Source: CAYWNA01 sp964459305
GTDB taxonomy: Bacteria > Planctomycetota > Planctomycetia > Pirellulales > Pirellulaceae
DNA: 31,131 bases
NCBI GenBank assembly: GCA_964459305.1
Contig: CAYWNA010000157.1
Span: 1 to 31,131 of the forward strand
Reading direction: 5' to 3'
In this document: piece by piece, positions 1 to 9,100 of the stretch
How positions within the stretch are numbered: position 1 is the stretch's first letter
Layout of the letters: every line of letters starts with the position of its first letter
Made by a program: the position numbers and the translations under genes
Notes under the pieces: model-generated
Database searches by the model: none
What the model saw: only the letters and a program-made list of their open reading frames with translations
What the model was told of the DNA's origin: nothing

Positions 1-47
1 TTCCTCGGCAACCCTGCTACCATGATGCAGTGCTGGCTTCAAAATAA

Positions 48-290
48 TGGCCTAACGGACTGAGGCTTTCCAATACCCAGGTCACGGATGAAGGACTCGT
101 GCATATCGGCGGGCTGACCGCCGCCCTAGAAACGCTGATTCTCTCCGACACGCAAGTCACCGATGCCGGACTCGAAAATCTCAAGGGGCAAACCTTTCTC
201 ATAGAACTAGACCTCTCCGGCACGAATACAACGGACCAAGGCATCAAGAAGCTTCAAGAGGCCCTTACATGTTGTAGGGTAAGGCACTGA
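48..290 (+). pseudogene. C-terminal fragment of a leucine-rich-repeat protein
   Basis: The open frame after a stop at 45-47 reads as two to three LRR units of the planctomycete type, with repeated 'TQVTDAGL'-like cores (NTQVTDEGL, DTQVTDAGL) followed by a third unit. It ends in KKLQEAL plus a short basic tail, which matches the usual C-terminus of this family (KKLQxALPxC). The 5' part is not in this frame. The upstream bases read NNGLTD in another frame and then stop, so the gene is either frameshifted near base 45-60 or truncated. LRR proteins of this kind are usually protein-binding and often secreted. Nothing here indicates a partner. Confident about the family, less so about whether it is dead or cut by a sequence error. 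Confidence 0.6.
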
Positions 291-345
291 AGACGCTCGA
301 TGGCCGTGGGCAAAATCGCCAGAAGCAAACTCCATACCGAGAGAT

Positions 346-537
346 TCATCGGACAGTAAGCGCTTCCACGAACACAAACCGAGCCGGTTGAGCGTTCCGT
401 TTGATTGCCTCAAGCTCATCGACGGTAGCTTGCGGAGCTTCCCGCTTCGCCTGCCGGGCTTCCGCTGTCGCTTCAGCCCGTTTCAAGTCTCGCTCTGTTG
501 CCGTTGCCGCAAATTCAAGATACCGGTTGCTGCTCAT
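346..537 (-). CDS. Possible small protein of unknown function (63 aa)
   Basis: This short ORF is alanine- and charge-rich (TERDLKRAEATAEARQAKREA), predicted to be mostly helical, and ends in a hydrophobic stretch (ARFVFVEALTVR). A weak purine-rich site (gagaggg) lies about 8 bases before the ATG. I do not recognise the family. Amino-acid composition is reasonable for a real protein, but the competing plus-strand frame over the same bases is also open, so this could be chance. It lies between two gene remnants. Confidence 0.3.
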   Translation of the reverse strand: MSSNRYLEFAATATERDLKRAEATAEARQAKREAPQATVDELEAIKRNAQPARFVFVEALTVR

Positions 538-600
538 CGTCTCGGCCCTCTCGGTGAATCATACTGTCTAGCGTCTCGGCTAACGCGGCTGTGTCCACGC

Positions 601-622
601 GAGCCACGGGCTTCCGTGGCTC
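601..622. repeat. REP-like hairpin, perfect 9-bp arms
   Basis: The arms gagccacgg (601-609) and ccgtggctc (614-622) pair perfectly around a gctt loop. This palindrome is of a kind I associate with dispersed planctomycete repeats. It sits exactly where the recognisable part of the following carbohydrate-binding-like fragment begins, so it may mark the breakpoint that removed the 5' part of that gene. Confidence 0.6.
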
Positions 623-985
623 CGGTTTCCGTATTGCGATGAACAAGAACACGAGCAACTATGAGTCCGCTCAACTCTTCCAGATGCTGCATCTCAACAG
701 GGGTGTGCGCTACGAAGTCGAGTGTCGCATGCGTTGGGACAGCTATCAGGAAGGTCCGAGGACTCCCATCGTGAACTACGGATTCTATCATGAGGAGTCA
801 AACACCTGGTACGGCCCCATCGGTCAATATCTGAGAAAGTCAAAGGATTGGGAAACGTACAAGTTCATTCACATACGCCCTACGATGGGAAGTGGAAATT
901 TCATGTGCAGCTCAATGGCTGGGGTAACTTTGGGAACCAATTGACGGTTTCATTTGACGACTTTTCCTGTCGACCGCCCAAGTGA
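623..985 (+). pseudogene. Frameshifted fragment of a carbohydrate-binding-module-like protein
   Basis: The frame beginning near 591 gives a beta-sandwich-like stretch (QLFQMLHLNRGVRYEVECR, then YGFYHE, WYGPIGQYL and WETYKFIHI) resembling family 4/9-type carbohydrate-binding modules: a ligand-face Trp/Tyr pattern and a 'Gxx YxVxCRMRW' strand. At about 873-880 the sense moves to another frame, which continues PYDGKWKFHVQLNGWG and ends VSFDDFSCRPPK with a stop at 983-985. The first frame instead runs on to a meaningless tail ending at 944. One base lost or two gained explains this. The 5' end starts just after the hairpin at 601-622 and has no signal peptide, so the gene also lacks its N-terminus. 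Family assignment is from pattern only. Confidence 0.55.
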
Positions 986-1194
986 TGGTCGTTATGGATT
1001 TCGCAAGGAGACACGTCGCCGAACCAGCGGATGAATCCGCCCCAGCCGAACGACACTGCTTCACCTCTTGTGGCAGCCACGCCTCGACGCTGGTACACTG
1101 CCCGAATGCGAGTGATGGAGTCCGGTGTATCTTTCGTGCCTGACACACCAGGGCTTTTGATTTGTTTAAGCTACGCAGTTTGTAACCGCATCAA
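986..1194. other. Non-coding stretch, no convincing gene
   Basis: About 200 bases after the carbohydrate-binding fragment hold only short overlapping frames on both strands with no recognisable protein, ribosome site or motif. They are probably decayed sequence. The palindrome at 1195-1251 and the FGE-domain gene follow. Confidence 0.4.
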
Positions 1195-1251
1195 AACCCG
1201 AAGCGGAAGCGAGGGAATCCTCAGAAAGATCCCTCGCTCACGCTTCGGGTT
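1195..1251. repeat. REP-like palindrome, family 'cccgaagcg', copy 1
   Basis: A 22-base arm (1195-1216, starting aacccgaagcg and ending gcgaggga) pairs with 1230-1251 (tccctcgc...cgcttcgggtt) with few mismatches, across a 13-base loop. A second copy of the same family lies at 4183-4238. It sits about 65 bases before the start codon at 1318 and could affect that transcript's leader or terminate transcription from upstream. Confidence 0.75.
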
Positions 1252-1317
1252 ACGATGATAAAGTCCCCGCAGAGTGAAAAAGTGAAAGGCCCTGCCTGAC
1301 AGACTGGAGGCTTTGCC

Positions 1318-2244
1318 ATGAAATCCCAGATGCTTTGGTCGTTGCTGGTTTCGTTTTTGTTGGGGTGCGGCATGATTCGTGGTGCCGAGAAGCCGCAACC
1401 AGATGTAGAGGCTGCAACGGAAAAGGCTGTCGCCGCACAAAAGGAGTGCAGCCAGAGGTGGCGACTACCCGTTGAGATCACCAACAGCATCGGGATGAAA
1501 CTGAAGCTGATTCCGGAGGGCGAGTTCTTAATGGGCTCGCCGGCGTCGGAGAGAAGAGGCGGCGATAAGTTACAGCATCGCGTGCGGATCGCGGAGCCGT
1601 TCTATCTGGGATGCTACGAGGTGACGCAGGCGGAATACGAACGAGTGATGAAGACGAATCCGAGTTGCTTTTCGCCTCAGGGCGAGCGGACGGGAGAGGT
1701 AGTGGGTCTGGACACCAGTCGTTTTCCGGTGGAAGAGGTTTCGTGGTTAGACGCCGTGGAATTTTGCCGGAGGCTATCGAAGCTGCCAGAGGAGAAGGCG
1801 GCGGGGCGGATCTACCGTTTGCCTACCGACGCCGAGTGGGAATACGCGTGCCGGGCGGGCACCACGACGCGATTTCATTTCGGCAATCAGTTGACCAAGC
1901 GGCAGGCGAATATTTTCAATTGCCATGTACGCACCACGACCGTCGGTACGTATGCCCCGAACGCCTTCGGCTTGTACAACATGCACGGAAACGTAGTCGA
2001 GTGGTGCAATGGCTGGTACAAGACGTGTCTCAGGTCGTCGCCAAGGGGCGACCCGCAGACGAACTCCAAGCCGGAGCACCAGCACCGGGTGGTTCGGGGA
2101 GGCAGTTGGATGTTGGTCGCCAAGCACTGCCGTGCGGCAGGCCGCAGAATGGGCGAGCCGCACATCCGGACACCCGACCTCGGCTTCCGCGTGGCCGCGC
2201 TTTCGGTCGGCGAGTTCGATGCCACGAAGGAACGAGAGAAGTGA
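1318..2244 (+). CDS. FGE/SUMF-domain (sulfatase-modifying-factor-like) exported protein
   Basis: 308 aa. An N-terminal signal sequence (about residues 1-22, with LLGCG resembling a lipobox) is followed by a formylglycine-generating-enzyme fold from about residue 50. Family hallmarks are visible: FLMGSP, the 'EVTQAEYERVM' segment, RLPTDAEWEYACRAG, LYNMHGNVVEWC, RVVRGGSW and the terminal DLGFRVA. In true FGE the active site is a Cys pair in GGSYMCxxxxC. Here the first position is Leu266 and only Cys271 remains, so classical formylglycine formation on sulfatases is doubtful. Most planctomycete members of this fold are non-catalytic or of unknown role. A tggagg site lies a few bases before the ATG. 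Downstream it converges on the gene ending at 2249, with only four bases between. Confidence 0.88.
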   Translation: MKSQMLWSLLVSFLLGCGMIRGAEKPQPDVEAATEKAVAAQKECSQRWRLPVEITNSIGMKLKLIPEGEFLMGSPASERRGGDKLQHRVRIAEPFYLGCYEVTQAEYERVMKTNPSCFSPQGERTGEVVGLDTSRFPVEEVSWLDAVEFCRRLSKLPEEKAAGRIYRLPTDAEWEYACRAGTTTRFHFGNQLTKRQANIFNCHVRTTTVGTYAPNAFGLYNMHGNVVEWCNGWYKTCLRSSPRGDPQTNSKPEHQHRVVRGGSWMLVAKHCRAAGRRMGEPHIRTPDLGFRVAALSVGEFDATKEREK

Positions 2245-2248
2245 GGGC

Positions 2249-3226
2249 TTAGTCGCTGTTCGTTATCTCGATCTGAACGACATTTGATGGGAATTTTGTG
2301 CGAGTGGCAATGAACTCATCCTCGTCGCCGAATCTCGTGTCGGTTGACGGGATGCGTTCACCGATTTCCAGTGACTCACCGTCGAACTGAACAAAGTAGG
2401 TGCCAGGCTTCGTGAAACGGTAGTCCTGGTTGATGTCAATTCGGTCGGCCAAGACCACGGACTCGTGCGGGGCAAGCTCTCTCTCCTGTGCCCCGATCTG
2501 TGCAGGTTCCTTGATGCAGGGAATGGATTGCTTGTTCTGATTGAAAACCCGCAGAGGATGATATCCAACGCCTGCAGCCACGAACTGAATAGGGGACTCG
2601 CCGAAGTTCATAAGTTCGACCCGGAAGAGCATTGGTGATCCAATCACGAACGTCTCGCTGCCCGCGGAAAGGTGCGTCTTGACCGCCCTGAGCTTGGGTT
2701 CGAGAACACGGCGAGCCGCAACGATCTGTCGCTCGCGTTCAGCGAGCCGCGACTTCTTCTCCTGAATCAGCGTTTCCAGGTCCATCGCGACGGGCTCCCA
2801 ATCAAGCACCCATGTGTTTTTCGCTGTAGAGATGCTCCAGTACCAATGAACGTACGGTCGTTTCCCCGGCGTCAACGGTATGGCAAGGCCGTAGTAGTGC
2901 GAGTCCTTCTTGTGGCGTTCCTGCCAGAAGCCGAAACGATAGTCCTTAAGGATTCTCTCAAGTGGCGTTGTAGCGGCGAAGAATTCTCTGCAAGTGGCCC
3001 ATCGTTTGGCACTGTCGCGCACGCGATCCGAGCAGTAGGACAATGCCTCTTCCCAACGCTTGGCCGCGAGTGCTTCCTGAAACTTGAGCATAACCATGTT
3101 GGCCTGCCTGAAGTGCTCCGGATACTCGTAGGGCAGCGGGCGCCCCGCAACGGCGTGCGGCACGTTGGGCAACAGAGCCAAGACCACCACGGCGACGACC
3201 ATCTCGCATTTCCACATCGTCTTCAT
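2249..3226 (-). CDS. Secreted protein of unknown function (325 aa)
   Basis: The start at 3226 is chosen because aaaggag lies five bases upstream and the protein then begins with a good signal peptide (MKTMWKCEMVVAVVVLALL, cleavage near PHAVAG). A longer frame to 3346 lacks this logic. Residues about 30-150 resemble an NTF2-like region: a 'FQEALAAKRWEEALSYCSD' helix and a conserved WYWS/WVLDWEP strand pair. A charged helix (about 155-185) follows, and residues about 190-320 look like an Ig/BsuPI-like beta-sandwich with a 'GTYFVQFDG' strand, commonly used for extracellular protein interaction. I do not recognise a named family. The sequence context gives no pathway. Confidence 0.75.
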   Translation of the reverse strand: MKTMWKCEMVVAVVVLALLPNVPHAVAGRPLPYEYPEHFRQANMVMLKFQEALAAKRWEEALSYCSDRVRDSAKRWATCREFFAATTPLERILKDYRFGFWQERHKKDSHYYGLAIPLTPGKRPYVHWYWSISTAKNTWVLDWEPVAMDLETLIQEKKSRLAERERQIVAARRVLEPKLRAVKTHLSAGSETFVIGSPMLFRVELMNFGESPIQFVAAGVGYHPLRVFNQNKQSIPCIKEPAQIGAQERELAPHESVVLADRIDINQDYRFTKPGTYFVQFDGESLEIGERIPSTDTRFGDEDEFIATRTKFPSNVVQIEITNSD

Positions 3227-3342
3227 TTTGGCTCCTTTCCGAGACTGGTGACATGTTAGGCTGCAGTATATCGCGCGTGGGACCAGCGTGTCTGTAACGG
3301 GTTTGTAAGTGATTTCCGTAAGGACCCGGTATCTGCCGGAAG

Positions 3343-4135
3343 TCACCCCAGGGTTTCCCGCACGGCGGCAGCCACGCGCTGCGGCGTGGGGAGGTAGGTA
3401 TCCTCCAGCACGGGACTGAACGGCACGGGGGTGTGTGGTGGTGTGACCAGCTTGACCGGCGCGCTGAGAAATTCCATGGCCTGTGTCGCGGCCAGGGTGG
3501 CGATATCCGTGGCCACGCTGCAGCGCGGGTTGTCCTCGTCCACGACGACCAGCCGGCCCGTCTTGCGGACCGAGCCGAGGATCGTGTCCGTGTCCAGCGG
3601 CGATAAGGTTCGCGGGTCGACGACTTCGGTGCTGATGCCGTCCTGGGCAAGCTCATCCGCAGCCTCGAGCGCAACGTCTACCATGCGCGAAATGGCGACG
3701 ATGGTCACGTCAGCACCCTGGCGCCTGAGCTGCGCCTGACCCAACGGAATCACGTAACCATCCTCGGGCACGGGGCCTTCGATGTCGTAGAGCATCTTGT
3801 TCTCGCAGAAGATGACCGGATCGTCATCGCGAATCGACGCCGCCAGCAGGCCCTTGGCGTCAGCGGGCGTAGCTGGGGTAACGACTTTCAAGCCGGGAAA
3901 GTGGGCAAATACCGTTGGCAATACAGTGCCCGTGGCCCCGATGGGTGCTGGTGAGGGAGTCTTCATCGGCGAGATTGGCACAGACGCCCACGGCCACGGC
4001 TTCTTCGCCCGCGTAGAGGTGGAAGAATCCTGGGATGTTTCCCGCCGCGAAATCTTCGTGAAGGTGTTGCTCGAACTTCCGGATCAAGCGCATCCGCTCG
4101 TACATCCAGAGGAGTTTTTCCTTGCCGATTTTCAT
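3343..4135 (-). pseudogene. Deletion-fused remnant of pyruvate/acetoin-type dehydrogenase E1 alpha and E1 beta
   Basis: From 4135 (ATG preceded by aggaggg) the frame gives the start of a thiamine-diphosphate E1 alpha subunit: MKIGKEKLLWMYERM, RKFEQHLHEDF, FFHLYAGEEAVAVG, and THRGHGHCIA at about residue 75. At about 3905-3925 the sense jumps to another frame carrying the C-terminal two thirds of E1 beta: FAHFPGLKVVTPATPADAKG, DDPVIFCENKMLYD, then the transketolase C-terminal fold with VVDPRTLSPLDTDTI and GRLVVVDEDNPRCS. The stop is at 3343. Normal subunits are roughly 320 aa each. Here about three quarters of alpha and 40 percent of beta are missing, and the halves are out of frame, so neither subunit can work. 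In life they would decarboxylate a 2-oxoacid and pass the acyl group to E2. No E2 or E3 gene is present nearby. Confidence 0.85.
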
Positions 4136-4160
4136 CTTGCAGACCCTCCTTCGCTTAGCC

Positions 4161-4284
4161 CGGATTTCTCGCCAGGCATCGTAACCCGAAGCGTAAGCGA
4201 GGAATAGCACGTGACTTGCCTCGCTAACGCTTCGGGTTTTGATTGACACCGTGTCGTCACATTCCCAGCCTGGTGAGAAATCCG
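4161..4284. repeat. Nested palindromes: one REP family inside another
   Basis: The outer arms 4161-4177 (cggatttctcgccaggc) and 4268-4284 pair at 16 of 17 positions. Inside them, arms 4183-4202 (aacccgaagcgtaagcgagg) and 4219-4238 pair almost perfectly. The inner element is the same family as the palindrome at 1195-1251. The outer element is a different sequence. The composite lies just upstream of the E1 remnant on its coding strand. Confidence 0.75.
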
Positions 4285-4434
4285 AGTTAGCGGTCCTGTC
4301 CAAAACCAATACTCTGTACTACTAACCTTCAAGATAGTGAACTTCTTCACAAAGTTGAGCGACCAACGGGAGCGGGCCACTGCAACCGAGCGGTAGCTCG
4401 AATTTGGCTGGCGGCCCAGCCGCCCTGTGAACAG

Positions 4435-4761
4435 CTACACTTCTCCTTCCATGTACTCGATCAACAGGCCGTTCTCCATGAAGTAGGCCACGCGGAAATC
4501 TTCCGCTACCTCGATCGGACCGACGACCACTTCCTTGCCTTCGAGCCGCTTGTCCAAGTCGTCGACCAGGAACGCCACGTGCGGCATTTTTCCAAAGGGC
4601 GTATCCCGATAGGGACTGTCCGGGGCGAGACGGATCCATTCGGCCCGATTGGGGTTCGCGTCGGGGCTGGTGGCCCAAAGCTTCATCGAAGGGTACGCGA
4701 TTTCGCCCTCGTGCGGCTCCTCGGTCAAAAGACCGATGTGATGGAATTCGATTACGCCCAT
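4435..4761 (-). CDS. VOC (glyoxalase/dioxygenase superfamily) protein
   Basis: 108 aa with the VOC beta-alpha-beta-beta-beta pattern. It opens with MGVIEFHHIGLLTEEP (a strand with the metal-ligand-position His), has PHVAFLVDDLDKRLEG in the middle as the start of the second half, and ends AYFMENGLLIEYMEGEV with the usual C-terminal Glu position. VOC proteins act as metal-dependent lyases, isomerases or dioxygenases. Nothing here fixes the substrate. The 108-aa length suits a single two-module domain. The ribosome site is weak (acaggt). It is on the same strand as the downstream E1 remnant and the upstream SMP-30-like gene, but palindromes separate it from both, so an operon is uncertain. Confidence 0.82.
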   Translation of the reverse strand: MGVIEFHHIGLLTEEPHEGEIAYPSMKLWATSPDANPNRAEWIRLAPDSPYRDTPFGKMPHVAFLVDDLDKRLEGKEVVVGPIEVAEDFRVAYFMENGLLIEYMEGEV

Positions 4762-4801
4762 GGTGGCACCTGTCGTTGCGAGGGGACTCTGCGGATCCCG
4801 C

Positions 4802-4955
4802 GGTCGGGAGACCGCCCCACAGCTTAGTTCAGGGCACGCACTCCAGTTGTGGGCGGGTCTCCCGACCCGGCCACGCTGTTGACCGAAGGTCTCCCATCCG
4901 CGAACTGTCGGAGACCATCGGTCGATTTCGCGGGACGGTCAGGAGACCGTCCCGC
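4802..4955. repeat. Three stacked palindromes in the gap between VOC and SMP-30-like genes
   Basis: Element one: 4802-4821 pairs with 4848-4867 (ggtcgggagaccgcc and its partner, 18 of 20). Element two: about 4883-4894 with 4910-4921. Element three: gcgggacggtc (4930-4940) with 4945-4955, perfect, with a four-base loop. All share a 'ggtctcc/ggagacc' core. A related palindrome lies at 6156-6181. They could end transcription between the two minus-strand genes. Confidence 0.7.
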
Positions 4956-4988
4956 AACTTCGGCGCGTTCAAGGGGCCCCCGCGGCGA

Positions 4989-6119
4989 TCATTCCGCTGC
5001 GGCGTCTTCCAGTCGGATTACCGAAAGCGTGGCCGGTACGCCGAATGTCTTGTTCACGGTATAGGCGAACGGGAGGTTCATGTTCGAAACGATTACCTCG
5101 CGGCCACGCAACAACGCTTCGCTGGGGGCGTCGAGTCGACCTTCGGCCGGATGGAAGTCGCCGTTCTTGGCCAGCGTCGTGACGGTGCCGTCCATCGAGA
5201 CGACCTGGATCGCGTTGCCCATCAGGTCGGCCACGTAGATCTTCTCTTCCACCTTGTCGAAGAACATCCCGTCGGCCGAAATCATGAAGTCGGCTTTGGC
5301 GAAAAGCTCCTGCGAGCGGACTTCGTCGGCGTCGTCGAACACGATCTTCTCGATGTTCGCGTCGCCGAAATTGGCCACGTACAAGTTGCCGTCGTTGTCG
5401 AAACACAGCCCGTCGGCGCCGATGGGAACCTCCTTGTTGTGCGTTTCGAGCGTTGCGATCAGGTGCGGGTCCTCAGTGCCGGGCACTTCCAGCTCGACAC
5501 CTTCTTCGCCCAGCTTGAAACGGAAGATGCCGCTCACGTACGGTTCGACCTTCGGAACGATCCGCGAATCGCTCACATAGAGGTAGCCGTCGTGGACCAG
5601 AACCGCGTTGGCCACGACTAGGCCGGACACCACGGTAACGGCCTCGCCGTCTTTCATGGGAATCCTCAAGACGCGTGACTTGTTCTCCAGCGTGTCGAAC
5701 TCTTGGTTGTCGGAGACGTACAGATCGCCCGAAGGCGCGACGCATACGCCGAGCGAATACGCTTTGCCGGTTTCCGGATGCGGCGGCATCGTGTAGAGCA
5801 TCTCGGCCTTGTTGTCGGGCGTGATCTTCATCAAGACCGACGGCTGCGATTTGTCATTCACGTTGGGAACCGACAGGATGATGTTCCCGTCGGGCAGCAG
5901 GCACAAGGCGTCCGGCGTGTTGCAGTTGTCAGGCAACTCGAGCAGCAGTTCGGCCGGAATCAGGTCCGACGCTACATCGTCGGCGGGAGTCTCTCCTTTC
6001 GCTTGCTCCCCTTGAGGTGGTTCGATTGGCGATGGACTGCAGCCGGCGACCACCAGCGCCAACGAGGCCGCGGATGCCAGCAATACGTGATACCGACGGA
6101 TCATCGAAACTCTCAACAT
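4989..6119 (-). CDS. SMP-30/NHL-type beta-propeller lipoprotein
   Basis: 376 aa. The N-terminus is a lipoprotein signal with lipobox LVVAGC (Cys27) followed by a Pro/Glu-rich linker. The rest is a six-bladed propeller of the SMP-30/gluconolactonase type. Repeated 'P(D/S)G(N/D)(I/L)(I/Y)(L/V)S' blades are visible (DALCLLPDGNIILS, VCVAPSGDLYVSDN, DGLCFDNDGNLYVANFGD, DGMFFDKVEEKIYVADL). Family members hydrolyse lactones or are sensory or structural propellers. The metal-binding Glu/Asn/Asp set cannot be confirmed by eye. The start at 6119 has cggaggt five bases before it. It is 67 bases downstream of the giant c-heme protein and on the same strand, with a palindrome between. Confidence 0.85.
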   Translation of the reverse strand: MLRVSMIRRYHVLLASAASLALVVAGCSPSPIEPPQGEQAKGETPADDVASDLIPAELLLELPDNCNTPDALCLLPDGNIILSVPNVNDKSQPSVLMKITPDNKAEMLYTMPPHPETGKAYSLGVCVAPSGDLYVSDNQEFDTLENKSRVLRIPMKDGEAVTVVSGLVVANAVLVHDGYLYVSDSRIVPKVEPYVSGIFRFKLGEEGVELEVPGTEDPHLIATLETHNKEVPIGADGLCFDNDGNLYVANFGDANIEKIVFDDADEVRSQELFAKADFMISADGMFFDKVEEKIYVADLMGNAIQVVSMDGTVTTLAKNGDFHPAEGRLDAPSEALLRGREVIVSNMNLPFAYTVNKTFGVPATLSVIRLEDAAAE

Positions 6120-6155
6120 GGTCTACCTCCGGGGGTTAGTAGTTTGGGTTCCGTT

Positions 6156-6181
6156 ATGGGCGGGTCTCCCGACCCGCCCAT
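6156..6181. repeat. Perfect 11-bp palindrome between two minus-strand genes
   Basis: atgggcgggtc (6156-6166) pairs perfectly with 6171-6181 around a tccc loop. It belongs to the same 'gggtctccc' family as the elements at 4802-4955. It lies in the 67-base gap after the c-heme gene stop and could attenuate read-through into the lipoprotein gene. Confidence 0.7.
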
Positions 6182-6186
6182 GGGGT

Positions 6187-9100
6187 TCACGGGCGGCTAA
6201 TCACCGGCGCCGTTTTGACTCGCGGTCGAATGGGTAATTCGTCGATGCCGGGGAATACCGGATCGCCCATCGCGCGCAACTCTTCCTCGCCGACGTAGGG
6301 GCAATTGGCGTCGACCCAGGCGATCAGCCGGCGCAGGCTCAGCGGATCGGCCTTTACGTCAAAGTGCTCGCCGCTGCCTGCCATTTCGATCAGCCGGCTG
6401 CGCAATGAGAGGTACTGCATCGGACGCATGGTTCTCCAAATCGCCGTCTTTGCGTCGGTGGCCGGGTCGTTCGGGTAGGTCTCGCTCGACCTAAGCCCGT
6501 ACACGGGAAACGCTCCCGCCAAACCGTATCCCGGTTGGCCCGTGTTTGGTATCGCCACGGGCCAGGCCGCCGGCCCGATCAGCGTCAGGTAGGGTTCGGT
6601 GAAATGACCTTGGAATTTTCCGGTGGCGGGACGGACCGTCAGGTCAAAGTCTTTACGAGCCTCGCCATCGTCCAGGTGGCACTCGCCGCAGTACTGCTCC
6701 AGCACGGGCTGAACGAATCGCTTGTAACCGATGCTTTCGCTGCCCCAGGGCGGCGGGGTCAACCTGGTCGGCGGACGTTGTTGGGCCAACCCGAGTTTGC
6801 CTGGCGGCGCGGTGCTGTGCATCTCGTGGCAGCCGACGCACGCGCGGCGTTCGCCCGGCATCACGCCGCTGAACGACCGCATCGTGTGCAACGCCCGATA
6901 TTGATCGTCGAGCAACTGGAAGAACAGCGACTCGCCGGCGGGAGCCTCAAAATAGGCCGAGCCATCTTCCTCAACCGGCACGACGGAGACGATCCGTTTG
7001 ACCGCCTCGGTCTGCACGGCCGACACGGCCGGGCCGGAAAACACGAACGTCTTTTGCCAGGTCGAGTAGGTCTTGGCGTCCTGCTGGAACACGCGCAAGA
7101 ACTTGACGCTGCCGCGCGGCAACTCGGGCACTCCCTGGTAGACATCGGCGTTGTAGAACACGCCCGGCTTCTTCACCGTGCGGTTCTCGCCGGTTCCCGG
7201 CCAATCGACCAAGTCCCGCTGCGACGGCGGAAGCGGACGCGGGCGGATCGGGATTGCGTACCACGCGTTGAAATGCCCCTCGTAGATCAACTCGCGGTTG
7301 CCGTGCACGTCCATCAAGTAGACGCGGAACTTGTCGTCCAGGCCCTTGGCAGATACCAGGAAATCCTCCGCAGAAATCGGATAAGCGCCCAGGTAACCCG
7401 AGTAACGACCCGATGCGTGATACGTCGGCGATTCGCACCGGTCTCCGGGAGCCGACCCGACCTCGCCCCACAGCAGGTCCCATGTGACGCGCGTCACCCC
7501 CTTTGGAAAGTTGAACCCTTTCCGGGTAACGATGATTCCGATCGATCCGTTGAACCAGTTGTGATGCCCGACGCCGGTGAACATCACGCGGCCGCTGCCG
7601 GGAATGGGCCGCGGCTCTGCAGGGTGGTCTGGCCAGATGCTCTGATTGCCCCAGAGCACGGCCGTGCCCGTGCCGTCCTGGTTGGTCGTCCAAAGGCTTT
7701 GCACACGATTCTGGTCTTTGTCGGAATACTCCCAGCGCGAATACACGACCCGGCCGTCGTCCAGCAGCGCAGGCACAAAGTCGGGTTCGCTGTTGGTGCT
7801 GACCAGGTAGACGTTCTTGCCGTCCGCGTCGCATCGGGCCAACACGTACGAGTAAATGTACGGCCCGCAGCGAACGTACGTGTTTCCACGCGTGGTGGTA
7901 AACATGATGTGTCCGTCGGGCAAGTAGATCGGATCGATGTCGTCGTATTCGCTATCGGTAAGCTGCCGCAGTCCACCGCCGTCGAGGTTGATTTCGTACA
8001 GATGGAAGCTCTTCTCGTCGTGCGGCTTGTAGCAGAACAAAACCTTCTTCCCGTCGAAGAAAAGCTCTGGCCGCCAGAAGCTGCCGGGCTTTGGCGGAAA
8101 GAGCTGGCGGACCCGGCCGCCCGGATGCAGCCCGTCGAGTACCAACAGCCTGCCGCCGGGGACGGCCCGGTGCCCCATGCGATGCACTGCCTCGTGCTTC
8201 CATTCAGAGCTTCCTGGATAGGGCTGGTCGATCAGCAACAACTCCGAGAAGTCGATCACTGGATTGGTCATGGCGATGCGCCGTTTTGCCCGCCGCACCG
8301 CCAGATAGAGCGTGCGGGCGTCTTCCGGTGCAGCGTCCGCGAGCTGTTTTTCGAGGTCGTCGAGCGCGGCCAACGCGGCCGAGAGGTCCGGAGCGTCGGT
8401 GCCTTGCGACAGTCGCGCGGCCAATTGTCGAGCCCATTGGATCTCCTGCCGCGCGCGGGCCAACGTCGGCCGATTGTCCGCCTGAAACAACCAGTCGCGG
8501 CACAGTGCAGCGTCGGTCGCTTGGGGAGTTCGTGTTGACGTCTTGGGCGTAACCGGGTTCTCCACGATCACTGGCATATGGCGGCGCTGGACGATCTTCT
8601 TCGGCTTGGGCTTCCTCGGCTTGGGAGCGTCTTCGTCCCTTAACTCGATGGCGTATTTCCTGGTCAGATACCGTCGTGTTCGCTTCCGCTCGTCCGGCTT
8701 CAGCACGCGATCGTAAAGAAGCAGTTCGGCGATTTCACCATCCAGGAACTGCGTGGCCGGCAGATGCTGAGGCGAGGCGCCGATCAACAGATTACGGTCG
8801 TTCGCCCGGATCGGCCCGGCAACTCCCTGCACCGTTTTGCGGCCGTTGACCGCACAGCGCATGCGCTGCCCGTCGCAACTTGTCTCAATCAAAGCGAACC
8901 GGTCGCGAATGGAAGTATCGAGTTGGACGTAACCGTTTTGCGCAGCGCCGGCGCCGCCAACGCCCAGATGCGGCCAAGGAAGACTGCTTCCGCCCGCCAC
9001 GGCGATGCCATAGCCGGTCCAGGGCCCGTCAAACCGGTTCTTGCCGAAGAGCCACATGGCGCGCGGACTGGCGTTCACTCTGGCAACCACGAAGGCCGTC

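Noticed and set aside
4390..4434. Hairpin gcggc-cca-gccgc after the VOC gene as a terminator
   Set aside because: The stem is only five bases and no T-run follows on the minus strand, so I did not call a terminator.
4776..5621. Plus-strand open frame of 281 codons across the SMP-30-like gene
   Set aside because: It begins inside stacked palindromes and runs antisense to a gene with clear propeller motifs.
6535..8538. Long plus-strand open frame of 667 codons
   Set aside because: It is antisense to the giant c-heme protein, has Arg-rich shadow-like composition and no family motif. High GC explains the long open frame.
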